Assembly (NCBI GenBank): GCA_947364235.1
Contig: CANARY010000006.1
Location: 1 to 64,000 of the forward strand
Direction: 5' to 3'
Length of the DNA stretch: 64,000 bases
DNA from: an uncultured Candidatus Melainabacteria bacterium
Lineage (GTDB): Bacteria; Cyanobacteriota; Vampirovibrionia; Gastranaerophilales; Gastranaerophilaceae
The position numbers were made by a program, and so were the translations under genes. The notes beneath the pieces are model-generated. The model was not told the DNA's origin, searched no databases, and saw nothing but the letters and a program-made list of their open reading frames with translations. Positions 44,587 through 53,822 of this stretch are shown here, in pieces. The first letter of the stretch is position 1. Each line of letters opens with the position of its first letter.

Positions 44587-46689
44587 ATGAGAAAACACGT
44601 TATTGCGTATTTGCACACACACTGGGACAGAGAATGGTACAGAGAACACGAAGTTTTTAGACTGCGTCTTTTAAGAGTATTTGATAATGTTCTTGAAATG
44701 CTTTCTAAAAATAAAATCCCTTCTTTTTATTTTGACGGACAAATAAGCGCTCTTGAAGATTATCTCGAAATGCGTCCTGAAAAAGAAGAGCTTATTCGCA
44801 CTTTAATCAGGCATAAAAAGCTGTTTATCGGACCGTTTTACTGTCTGATTGACGAATTTCTAACAGACAGAACCTGTTTTTCTAAAAACCTTGAAATCGG
44901 GATTAAAACAGCTCAAAAATTCGGATGTAATGATTATATAGCTTACCTTGCAGATACGTTCGGCCACAGTCAGAATGTTGTGGACATTCTACGTGACTTT
45001 GGAATAGATAAGTGTATTGTCTGGCGCGGAACACCAAATTGTCCCTCAGAGTTTTCTTGGTGCGGAATGGATACAGTTAATCTTATCCGAGGATACTTTA
45101 ACGATATTTTCTCAATAGATGCTGCTATAGAAAAAAAAGCGGAGCTTCTAAAATCCAATCTAGATAAAATAGCAGAAAAATCCGGGAATGTCTTACTGCT
45201 GCCAATCGGAGCCGACCATTTAGGAGTTGAAACAGACATTGCCGACCAAATAGAAGCAGTTAACGAAATTCTTAAAAACGATTATTTTATCCGGTTAGGC
45301 TCGCCTTTTGATTATTTTAAACGAGTAGAAGGAAAGTTCAAAGAATTTGAATGGAATGACGAGCTTAGAGACAATTCCAACACTTTCACACTTCAAGGCT
45401 GCTACTCTTCAAGGCTGGACTTAAAGAGGGAAAATATTGAATGCACACATATTCTCGATTTAGCTTCAAAGTTTGTAAAACATCAAAAAGCAGCAGGATA
45501 CGACGCTGTTATTGAGCACGCATACAAAATGCTTCTGCAGAACCAAGCACACGATAGCATTTGCGGTTGTTCAACAGATGATGTTCATGCAGAAAACTTA
45601 ATCAGATACAAAAAAATTAAACAAATAGCAAACACTATTATTGATGAGTTGAAGTTTAAAAATAACTTTGACGACATAAAAATCTTAAATCTTTCCGCGA
45701 AACCATTTTCCGGCATAGTTGAATTTGAATCTTCTAAGCATCTCGAAGGTTATGACTTAGTTAAAACAAAAAAAGAGTTTGACAGCAGCTTATTATCTGA
45801 CACTCAAAGAATTCCTGTAACAGAAGATTATACAAATATATACACTTATCTTGCAAATATTGATACATTAAAATCAGATGAAATTGAACACATAATATCA
45901 GAATACAGCCGCTCTGATTTGAGAATTACAGATACTTCAATTGAAAATTCAAATCTCAACTTAAAAATAGAAGACGGAGTTATTTATATAAACGGGATTC
46001 GTTTTTCTCTAATCGATTTTGCCGACCTCGGTGACAGCTATAACTTTGGACCAAAACAAGAGGACAAAGGAAACGAATTAAAAATTCTAAGAAGCAGGGC
46101 TGTATTAAAAACATCTTCACGCGTAAGCTTAAGAATAGATTTTGAAGGAGCTTGGGATGTTGTATCGCTTTTTATAAGCCTTGATAAACATTCAACTTAT
46201 CTTAGTTTCAACTTTGATTGGGTAAATACGCAAAAAAATCACCTCCTTTGTGTTCAATTTAATCTTGCTGAGCCGATTTATGAAGTATTCTCTGAAGACA
46301 TGAATATTTTAATCAAAAGAAACTTTAATCCGGCTTATAATATAAGAGAAAATCTTCCTCAAGAAAGAGGTATTGAGGCAAAAAACAACACTGCTCCAAT
46401 GCAGCGCGGACTTCTGATAGATGAAGAAAAAAATAACTTAGGAATTGTCACAAAAGGATTAACCCAATATGAAGTTTTTGAAAACAAACTTTTAATCCCG
46501 ATTTTGCGTTCAACAGGATTAATTTCCAATCCGCAGAATCCAGCAAGAACAACGCCTGCTGGTCCGCCGATTGAAGTGGAAAGCTTACAGCAAATCGGAC
46601 GCAGCAAAGCCGAATTTCACGTATTTTTCGGAAATCACAATGCTTTTGATGATGTGCTAAATCAGGTTTTCAAAAAAATTATTATTTAA
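44587..46689 (+). CDS. Glycoside hydrolase family 38 alpha-mannosidase
   Basis: A 700-residue enzyme that releases alpha-linked mannose. The zinc site begins with HTHWDREWY (10-18; His10, Asp14 and others are ligands). The catalytic nucleophile is Asp123 in LADTFGHSQN. The QAHDSICGCSTDDVH segment (about 320-335) supplies more metal ligands and is a family hallmark. C-terminal beta domains fill the rest. It is shorter than many bacterial GH38 proteins (about 850-1000), mainly in the last domain. No signal peptide, so it probably acts on imported oligosaccharides. It is convergent with the lytic-transglycosylase gene (8-nt overlap). Confidence 0.93.
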   Translation: MRKHVIAYLHTHWDREWYREHEVFRLRLLRVFDNVLEMLSKNKIPSFYFDGQISALEDYLEMRPEKEELIRTLIRHKKLFIGPFYCLIDEFLTDRTCFSKNLEIGIKTAQKFGCNDYIAYLADTFGHSQNVVDILRDFGIDKCIVWRGTPNCPSEFSWCGMDTVNLIRGYFNDIFSIDAAIEKKAELLKSNLDKIAEKSGNVLLLPIGADHLGVETDIADQIEAVNEILKNDYFIRLGSPFDYFKRVEGKFKEFEWNDELRDNSNTFTLQGCYSSRLDLKRENIECTHILDLASKFVKHQKAAGYDAVIEHAYKMLLQNQAHDSICGCSTDDVHAENLIRYKKIKQIANTIIDELKFKNNFDDIKILNLSAKPFSGIVEFESSKHLEGYDLVKTKKEFDSSLLSDTQRIPVTEDYTNIYTYLANIDTLKSDEIEHIISEYSRSDLRITDTSIENSNLNLKIEDGVIYINGIRFSLIDFADLGDSYNFGPKQEDKGNELKILRSRAVLKTSSRVSLRIDFEGAWDVVSLFISLDKHSTYLSFNFDWVNTQKNHLLCVQFNLAEPIYEVFSEDMNILIKRNFNPAYNIRENLPQERGIEAKNNTAPMQRGLLIDEEKNNLGIVTKGLTQYEVFENKLLIPILRSTGLISNPQNPARTTPAGPPIEVESLQQIGRSKAEFHVFFGNHNAFDDVLNQVFKKIII

Positions 46690-47674
46690 TAATATCCAAC
46701 TCTTCAAATTTTATTCCTTGGCTTTTTAAAGAGTCTATTACAGAAGAAGCATAAGAAGAGAATACTGAATTGTAGTTTTTTAACGCTGTTTCAACAAGAT
46801 TTTGACTCTCGATTGCATTCATCTTTATACTATCATTCTTAATTGCATCTATGGCTTTATGAGCCGTTTTCCAAGCAGGTCCGCTGTAATATTTCTCTGC
46901 AAACGCACAAACATAATGCATCTCAAAAGACAATAAACCCACCTGTATTCCAAGCTCATCATCTGCGGCGCAAGCATCTCTGAGTTCTTCCGCAGTATTA
47001 TATTTTAAAATATAATCACCTTTAGCATCTTTAACAAAGTTTCCATTATTATCTTTTTTATATAAAATATCATTTAGCAAAGTTTCATTCATTTGCTTAT
47101 AAATACCATTCCAATTTCCCCTTGCACCTGGGAAAAACGCACGGCAGGCAATACCTGTTACTCCCATTGGACCTTTACCGTTTGAAGAATTGATATTCTT
47201 TTCAAAACAAGATTCTTTTGCAATAATTGCTGTTAATAATTCAGGAGGAAAATTATATTTCTTAGAAACACGATCTATCCGTTTTGACCAGTATGGCAAG
47301 TCAATTTGAGAAACATTTCCGCCCCTCTTCTTTATTTCTTTTTCAATTATTGATGAAATGTTTTTATTCATTTCTTCTGTTTTCTTTTCATCTGTTTTAT
47401 TTTCTTTTGCTTTATTTATAAGTTCTTTTACACGTACAGGTTTAGGCATAAACTTAGGAGCTACGTATGTTGCATCCCTTTTTGCAATATATTTGTCATT
47501 GAATATAGAAGAACCTGTACCTTCTTTTTTATAATCGTTTTTCATCGTATTAAAAAGACTAATTTCATCAAAACTATCAGTCTTTTCAAGAATTCCATTA
47601 CCGTCTTTATCGCATTTTAATGCAATAAGTCTCTCTAAACCTTTCAAGTTTTTAACAAAAATTGGTTCTGACAT
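46682..47674 (-). CDS. Lytic-transglycosylase-like protein with N-terminal EF-hand
   Basis: A 330-residue protein. Residues 22-33 (DKDGNGILEKTD) form a canonical EF-hand loop. From about 140 an SLT-type lysozyme-like domain begins: FPPELLTAIIAKESCF, with the catalytic Glu at about 154, then SSNGKGPMGVTGIA. Such domains cut the glycan strands of peptidoglycan. There is no Sec signal, so the export route is unclear; flagellar rod hydrolases can be exported by the type III apparatus. The N-terminal 35 residues resemble the 886-residue protein at 21156 in the position of the DGNGxLE motif. Confidence 0.82.
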   Translation of the reverse strand: MSEPIFVKNLKGLERLIALKCDKDGNGILEKTDSFDEISLFNTMKNDYKKEGTGSSIFNDKYIAKRDATYVAPKFMPKPVRVKELINKAKENKTDEKKTEEMNKNISSIIEKEIKKRGGNVSQIDLPYWSKRIDRVSKKYNFPPELLTAIIAKESCFEKNINSSNGKGPMGVTGIACRAFFPGARGNWNGIYKQMNETLLNDILYKKDNNGNFVKDAKGDYILKYNTAEELRDACAADDELGIQVGLLSFEMHYVCAFAEKYYSGPAWKTAHKAIDAIKNDSIKMNAIESQNLVETALKNYNSVFSSYASSVIDSLKSQGIKFEELDIIK

Positions 47675-47762
47675 CTTACCTTTACCATCCTTTCAAAATA
47701 TATATCGGCAAAAGATGGAAAAACTTTAGTTTTTTTAAAAATTTTTTTACAAAAGTTAACAT

Positions 47763-47792
47763 AAAAAGACCTTCTTAAAAGAAGGTCTTTTT
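47763..47792 (-). terminator. Intrinsic terminator
   Basis: A near-perfect hairpin, AAAAAGACCTTCTT with its complement, followed on each side by A or T runs, lies 1 nt past the stop of the 114-residue gene and downstream of its operon. Confidence 0.9.
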
Positions 47793-47793
47793 A

Positions 47794-48138
47794 TCAAAAT
47801 GGTTTTGTCTGGTTCAATTTTGCTCTCAGCTCTCTAAACCTTGCAATATCTTCCTGAGTTTTAGGAGTTTCTCTAAACAGGGCTTGAGATGTCGGATGTA
47901 CCATTCTAATTGAATCCATATGAATTTCCAAGAACTCATATCGTTTTGGCGGCTGATTTGAATTCTTAGCATAAATTTCTACATTAGTTACTGCCAGAAA
48001 TCTGCGATTGCCATCGTTTAAAAGTTCTGTAAGCTGCCTGTTTGCAGCCACATTAGTTGAAACATAAACTGTTCCTTTAATATCATCTGTATCTGTTAAA
48101 ATTATTACTTCAACCGGTATCATATCTTTGTTTGGCAT
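47794..48138 (-). CDS. Small conserved hypothetical protein (114 aa)
   Basis: A 114-residue soluble, mainly beta protein: IPVEVIILTDTDDIKGTVYVS, LTELLNDGNRRFLAVTNVEIY and YEFLEIHMDSIRMVHP. This layout recalls the DUF6812 family found in Cyanobacteria and other phyla, but I am not sure. No motif of catalysis is visible. It is the last gene of the lysA-cdaA-yitT run and ends at the terminator. Confidence 0.65.
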   Translation of the reverse strand: MPNKDMIPVEVIILTDTDDIKGTVYVSTNVAANRQLTELLNDGNRRFLAVTNVEIYAKNSNQPPKRYEFLEIHMDSIRMVHPTSQALFRETPKTQEDIARFRELRAKLNQTKPF

Positions 48139-48189
48139 TCTTATTCCTCTCTTAATATTAAAGATTATATAATATTTTACAATATATTT

Positions 48190-49080
48190 CTAGTGTTTAT
48201 TCTTTTTTACCCTAACACCCTCAACCTCGTGAACATCTTCTGTAACAAGAAAAGCTCTCGGGTCAATAGTATGCACAAGCTCTTTTAGCCTTGCCATTTC
48301 AAACTTATTTACAACACAATAAGTCAAAATCTTTTCCTGCCTTGAATATCCGCCCATTGTTTTCATATAAGTAACACTTACATCTAAATCTTTCATAATA
48401 GCGTTTCCGATTTCTTTATGATAATCAGAAACAATTCTCACTGATTTAGCCTTATCAAGCCCTTCTATTACAGAATCTATAACTTTAGAAGCTATATAAT
48501 AAGTCATGATTGAATACAAAGCCCTGTCCCATCCGTATAGGAATCCTGCTCCCATATAAATAAACAAGTTAATACACATCAAAAGCTCGCCTACAGAAAT
48601 TACTTTCAATTTCTTAGACAGATTAATTGAAACCATCTCAGTGCCGTCTAAAGAGGCATTATTTCTCAAAATCAATCCTACGCCAAAACCAAGAATAATT
48701 CCGCCGAAAACAGTTGCAAGCAGCAAATCTTCAGTTGCTTGTATTCCATGGCACAAATTTGTTGCAAAAGCCAGCATTGCTGTTGCAAAAAAAGTTTGAA
48801 TAACAAATTTGTGCCCTAAATTTTTTAAAGCCATCAAAATAAACGGTATGTTAATACAAAAAATCAACAAACCTAAGTTCCACTTTGTTAAATATGAAAC
48901 CATCATTGAAACACCAATCACACCGCCGTCAATAATTTTATTCGGCAGTAAAAACATTTCTAATCCGACAGCAACAATAAAAGCTCCAGCTGTTATAAAA
49001 AAAGCCTTACCAACATATTCTCTTACAACTTCACTCTTTGTCTTCTTTACCGGCTCAGGTTTCTTCTTTGCAAAAAACAT
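48190..49080 (-). CDS. YitT-family membrane protein
   Basis: A 296-residue protein with five or six membrane helices (from about 25 to 180; VGLEMFLLPNKIIDGGVIGVSMM is the family's opening). A soluble C-terminal DUF2179 domain follows (MKDLDVSVTYMKTMGGYSRQEKILTYCVV). YitT proteins are widespread and suspected transporters; the substrate is not known. The start is 4 nt after the stop of cdaA, so they are co-transcribed. Confidence 0.9.
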   Translation of the reverse strand: MFFAKKKPEPVKKTKSEVVREYVGKAFFITAGAFIVAVGLEMFLLPNKIIDGGVIGVSMMVSYLTKWNLGLLIFCINIPFILMALKNLGHKFVIQTFFATAMLAFATNLCHGIQATEDLLLATVFGGIILGFGVGLILRNNASLDGTEMVSINLSKKLKVISVGELLMCINLFIYMGAGFLYGWDRALYSIMTYYIASKVIDSVIEGLDKAKSVRIVSDYHKEIGNAIMKDLDVSVTYMKTMGGYSRQEKILTYCVVNKFEMARLKELVHTIDPRAFLVTEDVHEVEGVRVKKNKH

Positions 49081-49083
49081 TAA

Positions 49084-49971
49084 TTAATTTTTTCCTCTTA
49101 ACATATCAAAAATATTTTTATGTTTTTCAACAGACTCTTCTTTTGGTTTTATCCCAAGAATAGATTCTAAGTCTGTTTTCAAAGTCATCAAATCTTCGTA
49201 TTTTTTAAGCATTCCATCCATAGTAATTGAAACATCGCCGGTTTCTTCAGAAACAACTAAACAAGCAGCATCAGAAACTTCTGACATACCAATCGCTGCT
49301 CTGTGGCGTGTTCCATATTTCCAGCTAAGCTTAGGATCTTCTGTTAAAGGCAGAAGCACTCCTGCTGAATGAATTCTGTTATTTTCAATAACCATTGCTC
49401 CATCATGAAGCGGTGTATTTGGATGAAATATCGTTAAAATCAGCTCGGTTGAAATCAAAGCATCAATTTTTGTTCCTACATCAGAATAAGCCCCTGCACT
49501 CATTTCTTTTTGGAAAACAATCAATGCCCCAGTCTTTGTTTTTGTTAAATATTTAACAGCTTCAATAATCTCTTTAATGACATCAATTTCATTAATTTCA
49601 GCTTCTCTATATGAACAGGTTGAGAATAATGCTCTTCTGATAAACCCCGGCTGGCCAAGATATCCGAGAAAACGCCTCAGCTCCGGCTGGAAAATTACAA
49701 TTAAGCTTAAAGCAATAAGAGTTACTAAAGATTTTAAGAAAACACCTATAATTCTCAAATCAATAAGAATAAGAATTTCACTAAAAATCCAGGCAAAAAC
49801 AAGGAAAAATATACCTTTTACCAGTTTTTCCGATTGAGTATTCTTGATAAATTTTTTGTAAAAAACAAGAAGAGTTATACCAATAAACGCAATTTCAAGA
49901 ATATTTACCCAATTCAAAGACCATTGAAGCGGGCTGAAAATATCTTGAATTAATGAAATTAGCGCGTCCAT
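49084..49971 (-). CDS. cdaA: Diadenylate cyclase (CdaA type)
   Basis: A 295-residue membrane enzyme making cyclic di-AMP from two ATP. Three N-terminal helices (about 20-95) precede the DAC domain. The DGA motif is at 190-192 (LHDGAMVIENNRIHSAG) and the RHR motif at 222-224 (GTRHRAAIGMSE). C-di-AMP controls osmolyte and wall homeostasis. It lies between lysA and yitT with almost no spacing. In Gram-positives cdaA sits with cdaR and glmM; neither is adjacent here, though two phosphohexomutases are in the window. Confidence 0.95.
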   Translation of the reverse strand: MDALISLIQDIFSPLQWSLNWVNILEIAFIGITLLVFYKKFIKNTQSEKLVKGIFFLVFAWIFSEILILIDLRIIGVFLKSLVTLIALSLIVIFQPELRRFLGYLGQPGFIRRALFSTCSYREAEINEIDVIKEIIEAVKYLTKTKTGALIVFQKEMSAGAYSDVGTKIDALISTELILTIFHPNTPLHDGAMVIENNRIHSAGVLLPLTEDPKLSWKYGTRHRAAIGMSEVSDAACLVVSEETGDVSITMDGMLKKYEDLMTLKTDLESILGIKPKEESVEKHKNIFDMLRGKN

Positions 49972-49973
49972 CT

Positions 49974-51275
49974 TTATCTTCTTAACCTATCAGGAATGTT
50001 GTCGTGTGATATGAGATTATCCAGTGTCTCTCTATATACTATAATATCAGAATGTGAATTATTTACAAGTACCATCGCTGGTTTTTCTACACGGTTATAA
50101 TTCGATGCCATAGAATAATTGTAAGCCCCTGTATTATAAACACAAAGAATATCTCCAGCTTCAAGCTCTGGAAGCTCGATTTCATTAATCAAAATATCGC
50201 CGCTTTCACAAAATCTGCCTGCAATTGTAACCTTTTCTTTCTTAAAATCATCTGGTTTATTAACAACTTCAGCTGTATACTCAGCCTGATACATTGAAGG
50301 ACGCGGATTATCAGCCATTCCGCCATCAACAGCAGCATATTTTCTGCCATTCGGAACTTGTTTAGAAGAACCTACAGTGTAAAGAGTTACTCCGGAAGTA
50401 GAAATAATACTTCTGCCGGGCTCAATATAAATTGTTAAATCATCTGCACTACTTACCACTTTTTTTACAGCTTCAGCCAGCTCTTCTGTGGAAGGCGGAT
50501 TATCAGAGTTTGTATACCTAACTCCTAACCCCCCGCCAATATTCATTTCGTCAAGCTTTAATCCAAATTTTTTATTTATTCGATTTATCTCTTTTACAAG
50601 AATTTCAACCTCATCAGAATAAGATTGAAGTTCAAAAATTTGCGAGCCAATATGAGCGTGAAGCCCGTGCAAATCAAGGTTTTTGTATTGTTTTTGGATT
50701 AAAGTGATTATTTCATCCATTTGTGACAAATCAAACCCAAATTTAGAATCTATCTGACCTGTTTGAATGTATTCGTGCGTATGACATTCAATCCCCGGAG
50801 TTACTCTAAGCAAAATATCAGCCTTGAGATTTTTTTCAAAAGCTATTTTATTCAAAAGTTCTGCTTCATAAAAATTATCAACAGAAAATCTTCCAACACC
50901 TAAATTAAGCGCTAATTCAATTTCTGAAGCCGACTTATTATTTCCGTTAAACAAAACTTTTGACATATCCGCACCAGATTTATGCAGTGTATAAATTTCA
51001 CCAGCTGACACCGCATCAAATCCAAAACCTTCATCATCAAGAATTCTTACAACTGCTGAAGTACAAAGCGCCTTACAAGCATATTTCATTTTTATATTTT
51101 TACACTCAGCAAACGCTTTTTTATAATCATGACAAATTCCACGCAAAGTGGCTTCATCAATTACATACAAAGGCGTTCCATATTCCTTTGCAAGCTCCAT
51201 TAAATCACACCCGCCTATTGTTAAATTTTCTTTTCTCTCCGTAGTAACCGGCCTGATATATTGATTTAAACTCAT
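49974..51275 (-). CDS. lysA: Diaminopimelate decarboxylase
   Basis: A 433-residue PLP enzyme that converts meso-diaminopimelate to lysine. The PLP-lysine segment is KMKYACKALCT (near 62-72), and the Gly-rich phosphate loop is NIGGGLGVRY. EPGRS and CESGD motifs mark the second half. The length is typical. The start is the ATG at 51275 with GAGAGG before it, but both lie in a long hairpin (51274-51337) that may restrict translation. cdaA follows after 2 nt. Confidence 0.95.
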   Translation of the reverse strand: MSLNQYIRPVTTERKENLTIGGCDLMELAKEYGTPLYVIDEATLRGICHDYKKAFAECKNIKMKYACKALCTSAVVRILDDEGFGFDAVSAGEIYTLHKSGADMSKVLFNGNNKSASEIELALNLGVGRFSVDNFYEAELLNKIAFEKNLKADILLRVTPGIECHTHEYIQTGQIDSKFGFDLSQMDEIITLIQKQYKNLDLHGLHAHIGSQIFELQSYSDEVEILVKEINRINKKFGLKLDEMNIGGGLGVRYTNSDNPPSTEELAEAVKKVVSSADDLTIYIEPGRSIISTSGVTLYTVGSSKQVPNGRKYAAVDGGMADNPRPSMYQAEYTAEVVNKPDDFKKEKVTIAGRFCESGDILINEIELPELEAGDILCVYNTGAYNYSMASNYNRVEKPAMVLVNNSHSDIIVYRETLDNLISHDNIPDRLRR

Positions 51276-51337
51276 TGTAAAACCTCTCTTATTTTATCTT
51301 TGCTTTAATCTTAACAAAATAGGAGAGGTTTTACAAT
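51274..51337 (-). promoter_or_regulatory. Hairpin hiding the lysA ribosome binding site
   Basis: Perfect 15-nt arms at 51274-51288 and 51323-51337. After one A-C mismatch, six further pairs extend the stem inward (51290-51295 with 51316-51321), leaving a loop of about 20 nt. In the minus-strand RNA the proximal arm contains GAGAGG and the first bases of the AUG. If this RNA is made, ribosome access to lysA would depend on unfolding. Confidence 0.7.
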
Positions 51338-51350
51338 AATACAGCTTATA

Positions 51351-51596
51351 CTATGCGGCTTCTTCAGTGCAGACGTACTTGGCTGACTTCGCCACAACAC
51401 CGTAACACACCATAGTAAGTCTGTTATTCAATGCCAGCATTGTCCTAAAATTATTTGCAGAGCAGTTCATCGCACTCATCATATCATCTGCAGACACTTT
51501 TGATGTCAAAGCTGCTTCATCATGATTATCAACTTTTTCCTGTGCATACTTTTCAACCAATAACTTGTCAATAAAATCTCTTGCTCCAATTGCCAT
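51351..51596 (-). CDS. Small hypothetical protein (81 aa)
   Basis: An 81-residue, mostly helical protein that I do not recognise. A central SADDMMSAMNCSANNFRTMLALNN-type helix pair and two further cysteines (VCYGVV, YVCTEE) are the only marks. AAGGAG precedes the ATG. It sits between flhA and lysA and could be the first gene of the lysA transcript. Nothing identifies it as flagellar. Confidence 0.55.
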   Translation of the reverse strand: MAIGARDFIDKLLVEKYAQEKVDNHDEAALTSKVSADDMMSAMNCSANNFRTMLALNNRLTMVCYGVVAKSAKYVCTEEAA

Positions 51597-51706
51597 AATC
51601 TTGTAACTCCTTATCTCTTATATATCACTTATGTATATATAAAGTATTTAACTTTAAAAAAATTGCCTTTTAAAACCGCAATTATTAAGTTTTATTAAGA
51701 AGTTAA

Positions 51707-53806
51707 TCAATATCCGCTGTTATCACCAATAGTATCAACAGCTTCAACTTTGATATCTGTAATTAGTTCAGAGTAAGAAATTACAACAATCGTCGGAATA
51801 TGTCGTTCTAGAAGCTGGAAGAGCGGCAGACGAATTCTTGGAGAGCACAGGATTACAGGCTGCTGACCGATTTGCTGGTGTGCACGCATCAACGTCATAG
51901 CAGTTGATTCAATCAAATCCTGAACCTGCATAGGATTTAGCAGGAACATTGTACCAAGCTCTGTTCTCTGACAGCTGTCATCAAGCGTTTTTTCCCATTC
52001 CGGAGAAAGAGTAAGAGCGTACAAAACATGTTCTCTATCAACATTGCTTAAACAAATCTGACGACCTAGCGCAGCTCTCAAACGTTCTGAAAGAATATCA
52101 GGTTCTTTTGAAAATCTTGCATAATCGCACAAACGTTCAAATACAAATATAATATCTTTTATTGAAACTTTTTCTCTGATAAGGTTAACAAAAATCTTAC
52201 GCAAATCTGAAGTTGAAATAATAGCCGGAACAAGGTCATTAACAAGAGTCGGGTCTTGCGAACGTACAAGTTCCATAAGCTTAAGCACATCAGTTTTTGT
52301 CATAACTTCGTCAACATGTTTTCTTACACATTCTTGCAGGTGAGTAACAAGGACATCTGTAGCATCAACTGCTGTGACATTTTTAGTCGCTTTTGCATCA
52401 TCCTGTGAAATCCAGTAAGCCTGTGTTTGATAAGTAGGGTCTACTCCAACAATCGCGTCTTCTGGAATAGACTTCTTAACAGAATCCCACTGGTCAGCAA
52501 TTACCATATATTTACCCGGATAAACAAAGCCGGAAGCCACTACGTTATTACGAATTGAAATTACGTATTCATTAGCTTCAAGAGCAGATGAGTCCATAAT
52601 ACGTATATTTGGTAAGATATAACCCAATTCATCTGTAACTCTTTGACGAAGAGCAGCGATTTTAGCAAGCAATTGACCTTCTTGATCAGGGTCGGCAATA
52701 ACCAACAGCCCTGCACCAACCTGCAAGCTCAAAACATCAACCCCGAGTCGTTCATACATTTTATTAGGGTTAACCAAATCCTGCATATTCTGACGTACGC
52801 TTTCTAATTGGCCTAATTGTGATTGAACATCTGCGTTAACGAGTACTGAGAAGCCTGCCACTGCAAGGATTATAGTAAATATCAAAAACGGCAGAAACGG
52901 CAAGCCTGTTATTGGGCAGGTCACCGTAATCAAGCCTAAGAATAAAGCTGCAAAGAACAGAGAATACGGTTTTGCCATAATCTGGTTTGTCAAATCGCCG
53001 CCTAAAGAAGTATTTCCGGCAGAAGCACGTGTCATCACGATACCAGCAGCAATTGACATCAAAAGCGAAGGAAGCTGGGATGCAAGACCGTCGCCAATCG
53101 TTAAGACAGTGTATTTGCTTACAGCGTCTGCAACCGGCATCTGATTCATTAAACATCCGATAGTCAAACCGCCTACAATGTTAATTATAACAATGATGAT
53201 ACCTGCCATAGTATCACCTTTTACAAACTTCATAGAACCGTCCATTGAACCGAAAAGACTTGATTCTCTTTGAAGATCTTCACGTTTCTTTACGGCTTCT
53301 TCAGGAGAAATCAAACCGGCGTTAAAATCGGCGTCAATTGTCATTTGTTTACCAGGCATCGCGTCTAAAGCAAAACGCGCAGCAACCTCGGCGATACGTT
53401 CAGCACCTTTTGTGATTACCATAAACTGAACAACGGTAATAATAAGAAAGATTACACCGCCTACAATCATATTTCCGCCTGTTACGAAAGTTCCGAATGC
53501 GTGAACAACTTCTCCAGCATCGCCTTTTGCCAAGATAAGACGAGTTGATGCAATTGAAAGTACCAGCCTAAACATCGTACCAAGAAGAATAATAGAAGGA
53601 AATGCAGCAAGTTCAAGAGGTTTCTGGACATAAAGGGATATCATCAGAAGCACAATTCCCAAAGTAATATTTAAGCTTATGGAAAAATTGATAACCCAAT
53701 TTGGCATTTCCATAATGAGGATTAACACCAAAGTCATTACGAAGAGTGCCAAAAATATTTCTGATATTGGTTTATTTTGTCCTTCTGCTGCCATTTTTTT
53801 CACCAT
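51707..53806 (-). CDS. flhA: Flagellar export gate protein FlhA
   Basis: A 699-residue inner-membrane component of the flagellar type III export apparatus. The N-terminal half holds about eight helices and the conserved loop VVQFMVITKGAERIAEVAARF then LDAMPGKQMTIDADFNAG. The cytoplasmic half contains the ring-forming domain, with DILSERLRAALGRQICL near 600. The length matches the family. The start is either the ATG at 53806 or the one at 53794, which has GGTG before it. It lies 16 nt after fliH. Not a virulence-type homologue: its neighbour is a flagellar FliH. Confidence 0.94.
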   Translation of the reverse strand: MVKKMAAEGQNKPISEIFLALFVMTLVLILIMEMPNWVINFSISLNITLGIVLLMISLYVQKPLELAAFPSIILLGTMFRLVLSIASTRLILAKGDAGEVVHAFGTFVTGGNMIVGGVIFLIITVVQFMVITKGAERIAEVAARFALDAMPGKQMTIDADFNAGLISPEEAVKKREDLQRESSLFGSMDGSMKFVKGDTMAGIIIVIINIVGGLTIGCLMNQMPVADAVSKYTVLTIGDGLASQLPSLLMSIAAGIVMTRASAGNTSLGGDLTNQIMAKPYSLFFAALFLGLITVTCPITGLPFLPFLIFTIILAVAGFSVLVNADVQSQLGQLESVRQNMQDLVNPNKMYERLGVDVLSLQVGAGLLVIADPDQEGQLLAKIAALRQRVTDELGYILPNIRIMDSSALEANEYVISIRNNVVASGFVYPGKYMVIADQWDSVKKSIPEDAIVGVDPTYQTQAYWISQDDAKATKNVTAVDATDVLVTHLQECVRKHVDEVMTKTDVLKLMELVRSQDPTLVNDLVPAIISTSDLRKIFVNLIREKVSIKDIIFVFERLCDYARFSKEPDILSERLRAALGRQICLSNVDREHVLYALTLSPEWEKTLDDSCQRTELGTMFLLNPMQVQDLIESTAMTLMRAHQQIGQQPVILCSPRIRLPLFQLLERHIPTIVVISYSELITDIKVEAVDTIGDNSGY

Positions 53807-53822
53807 TGGGGCGGTTAATCAA

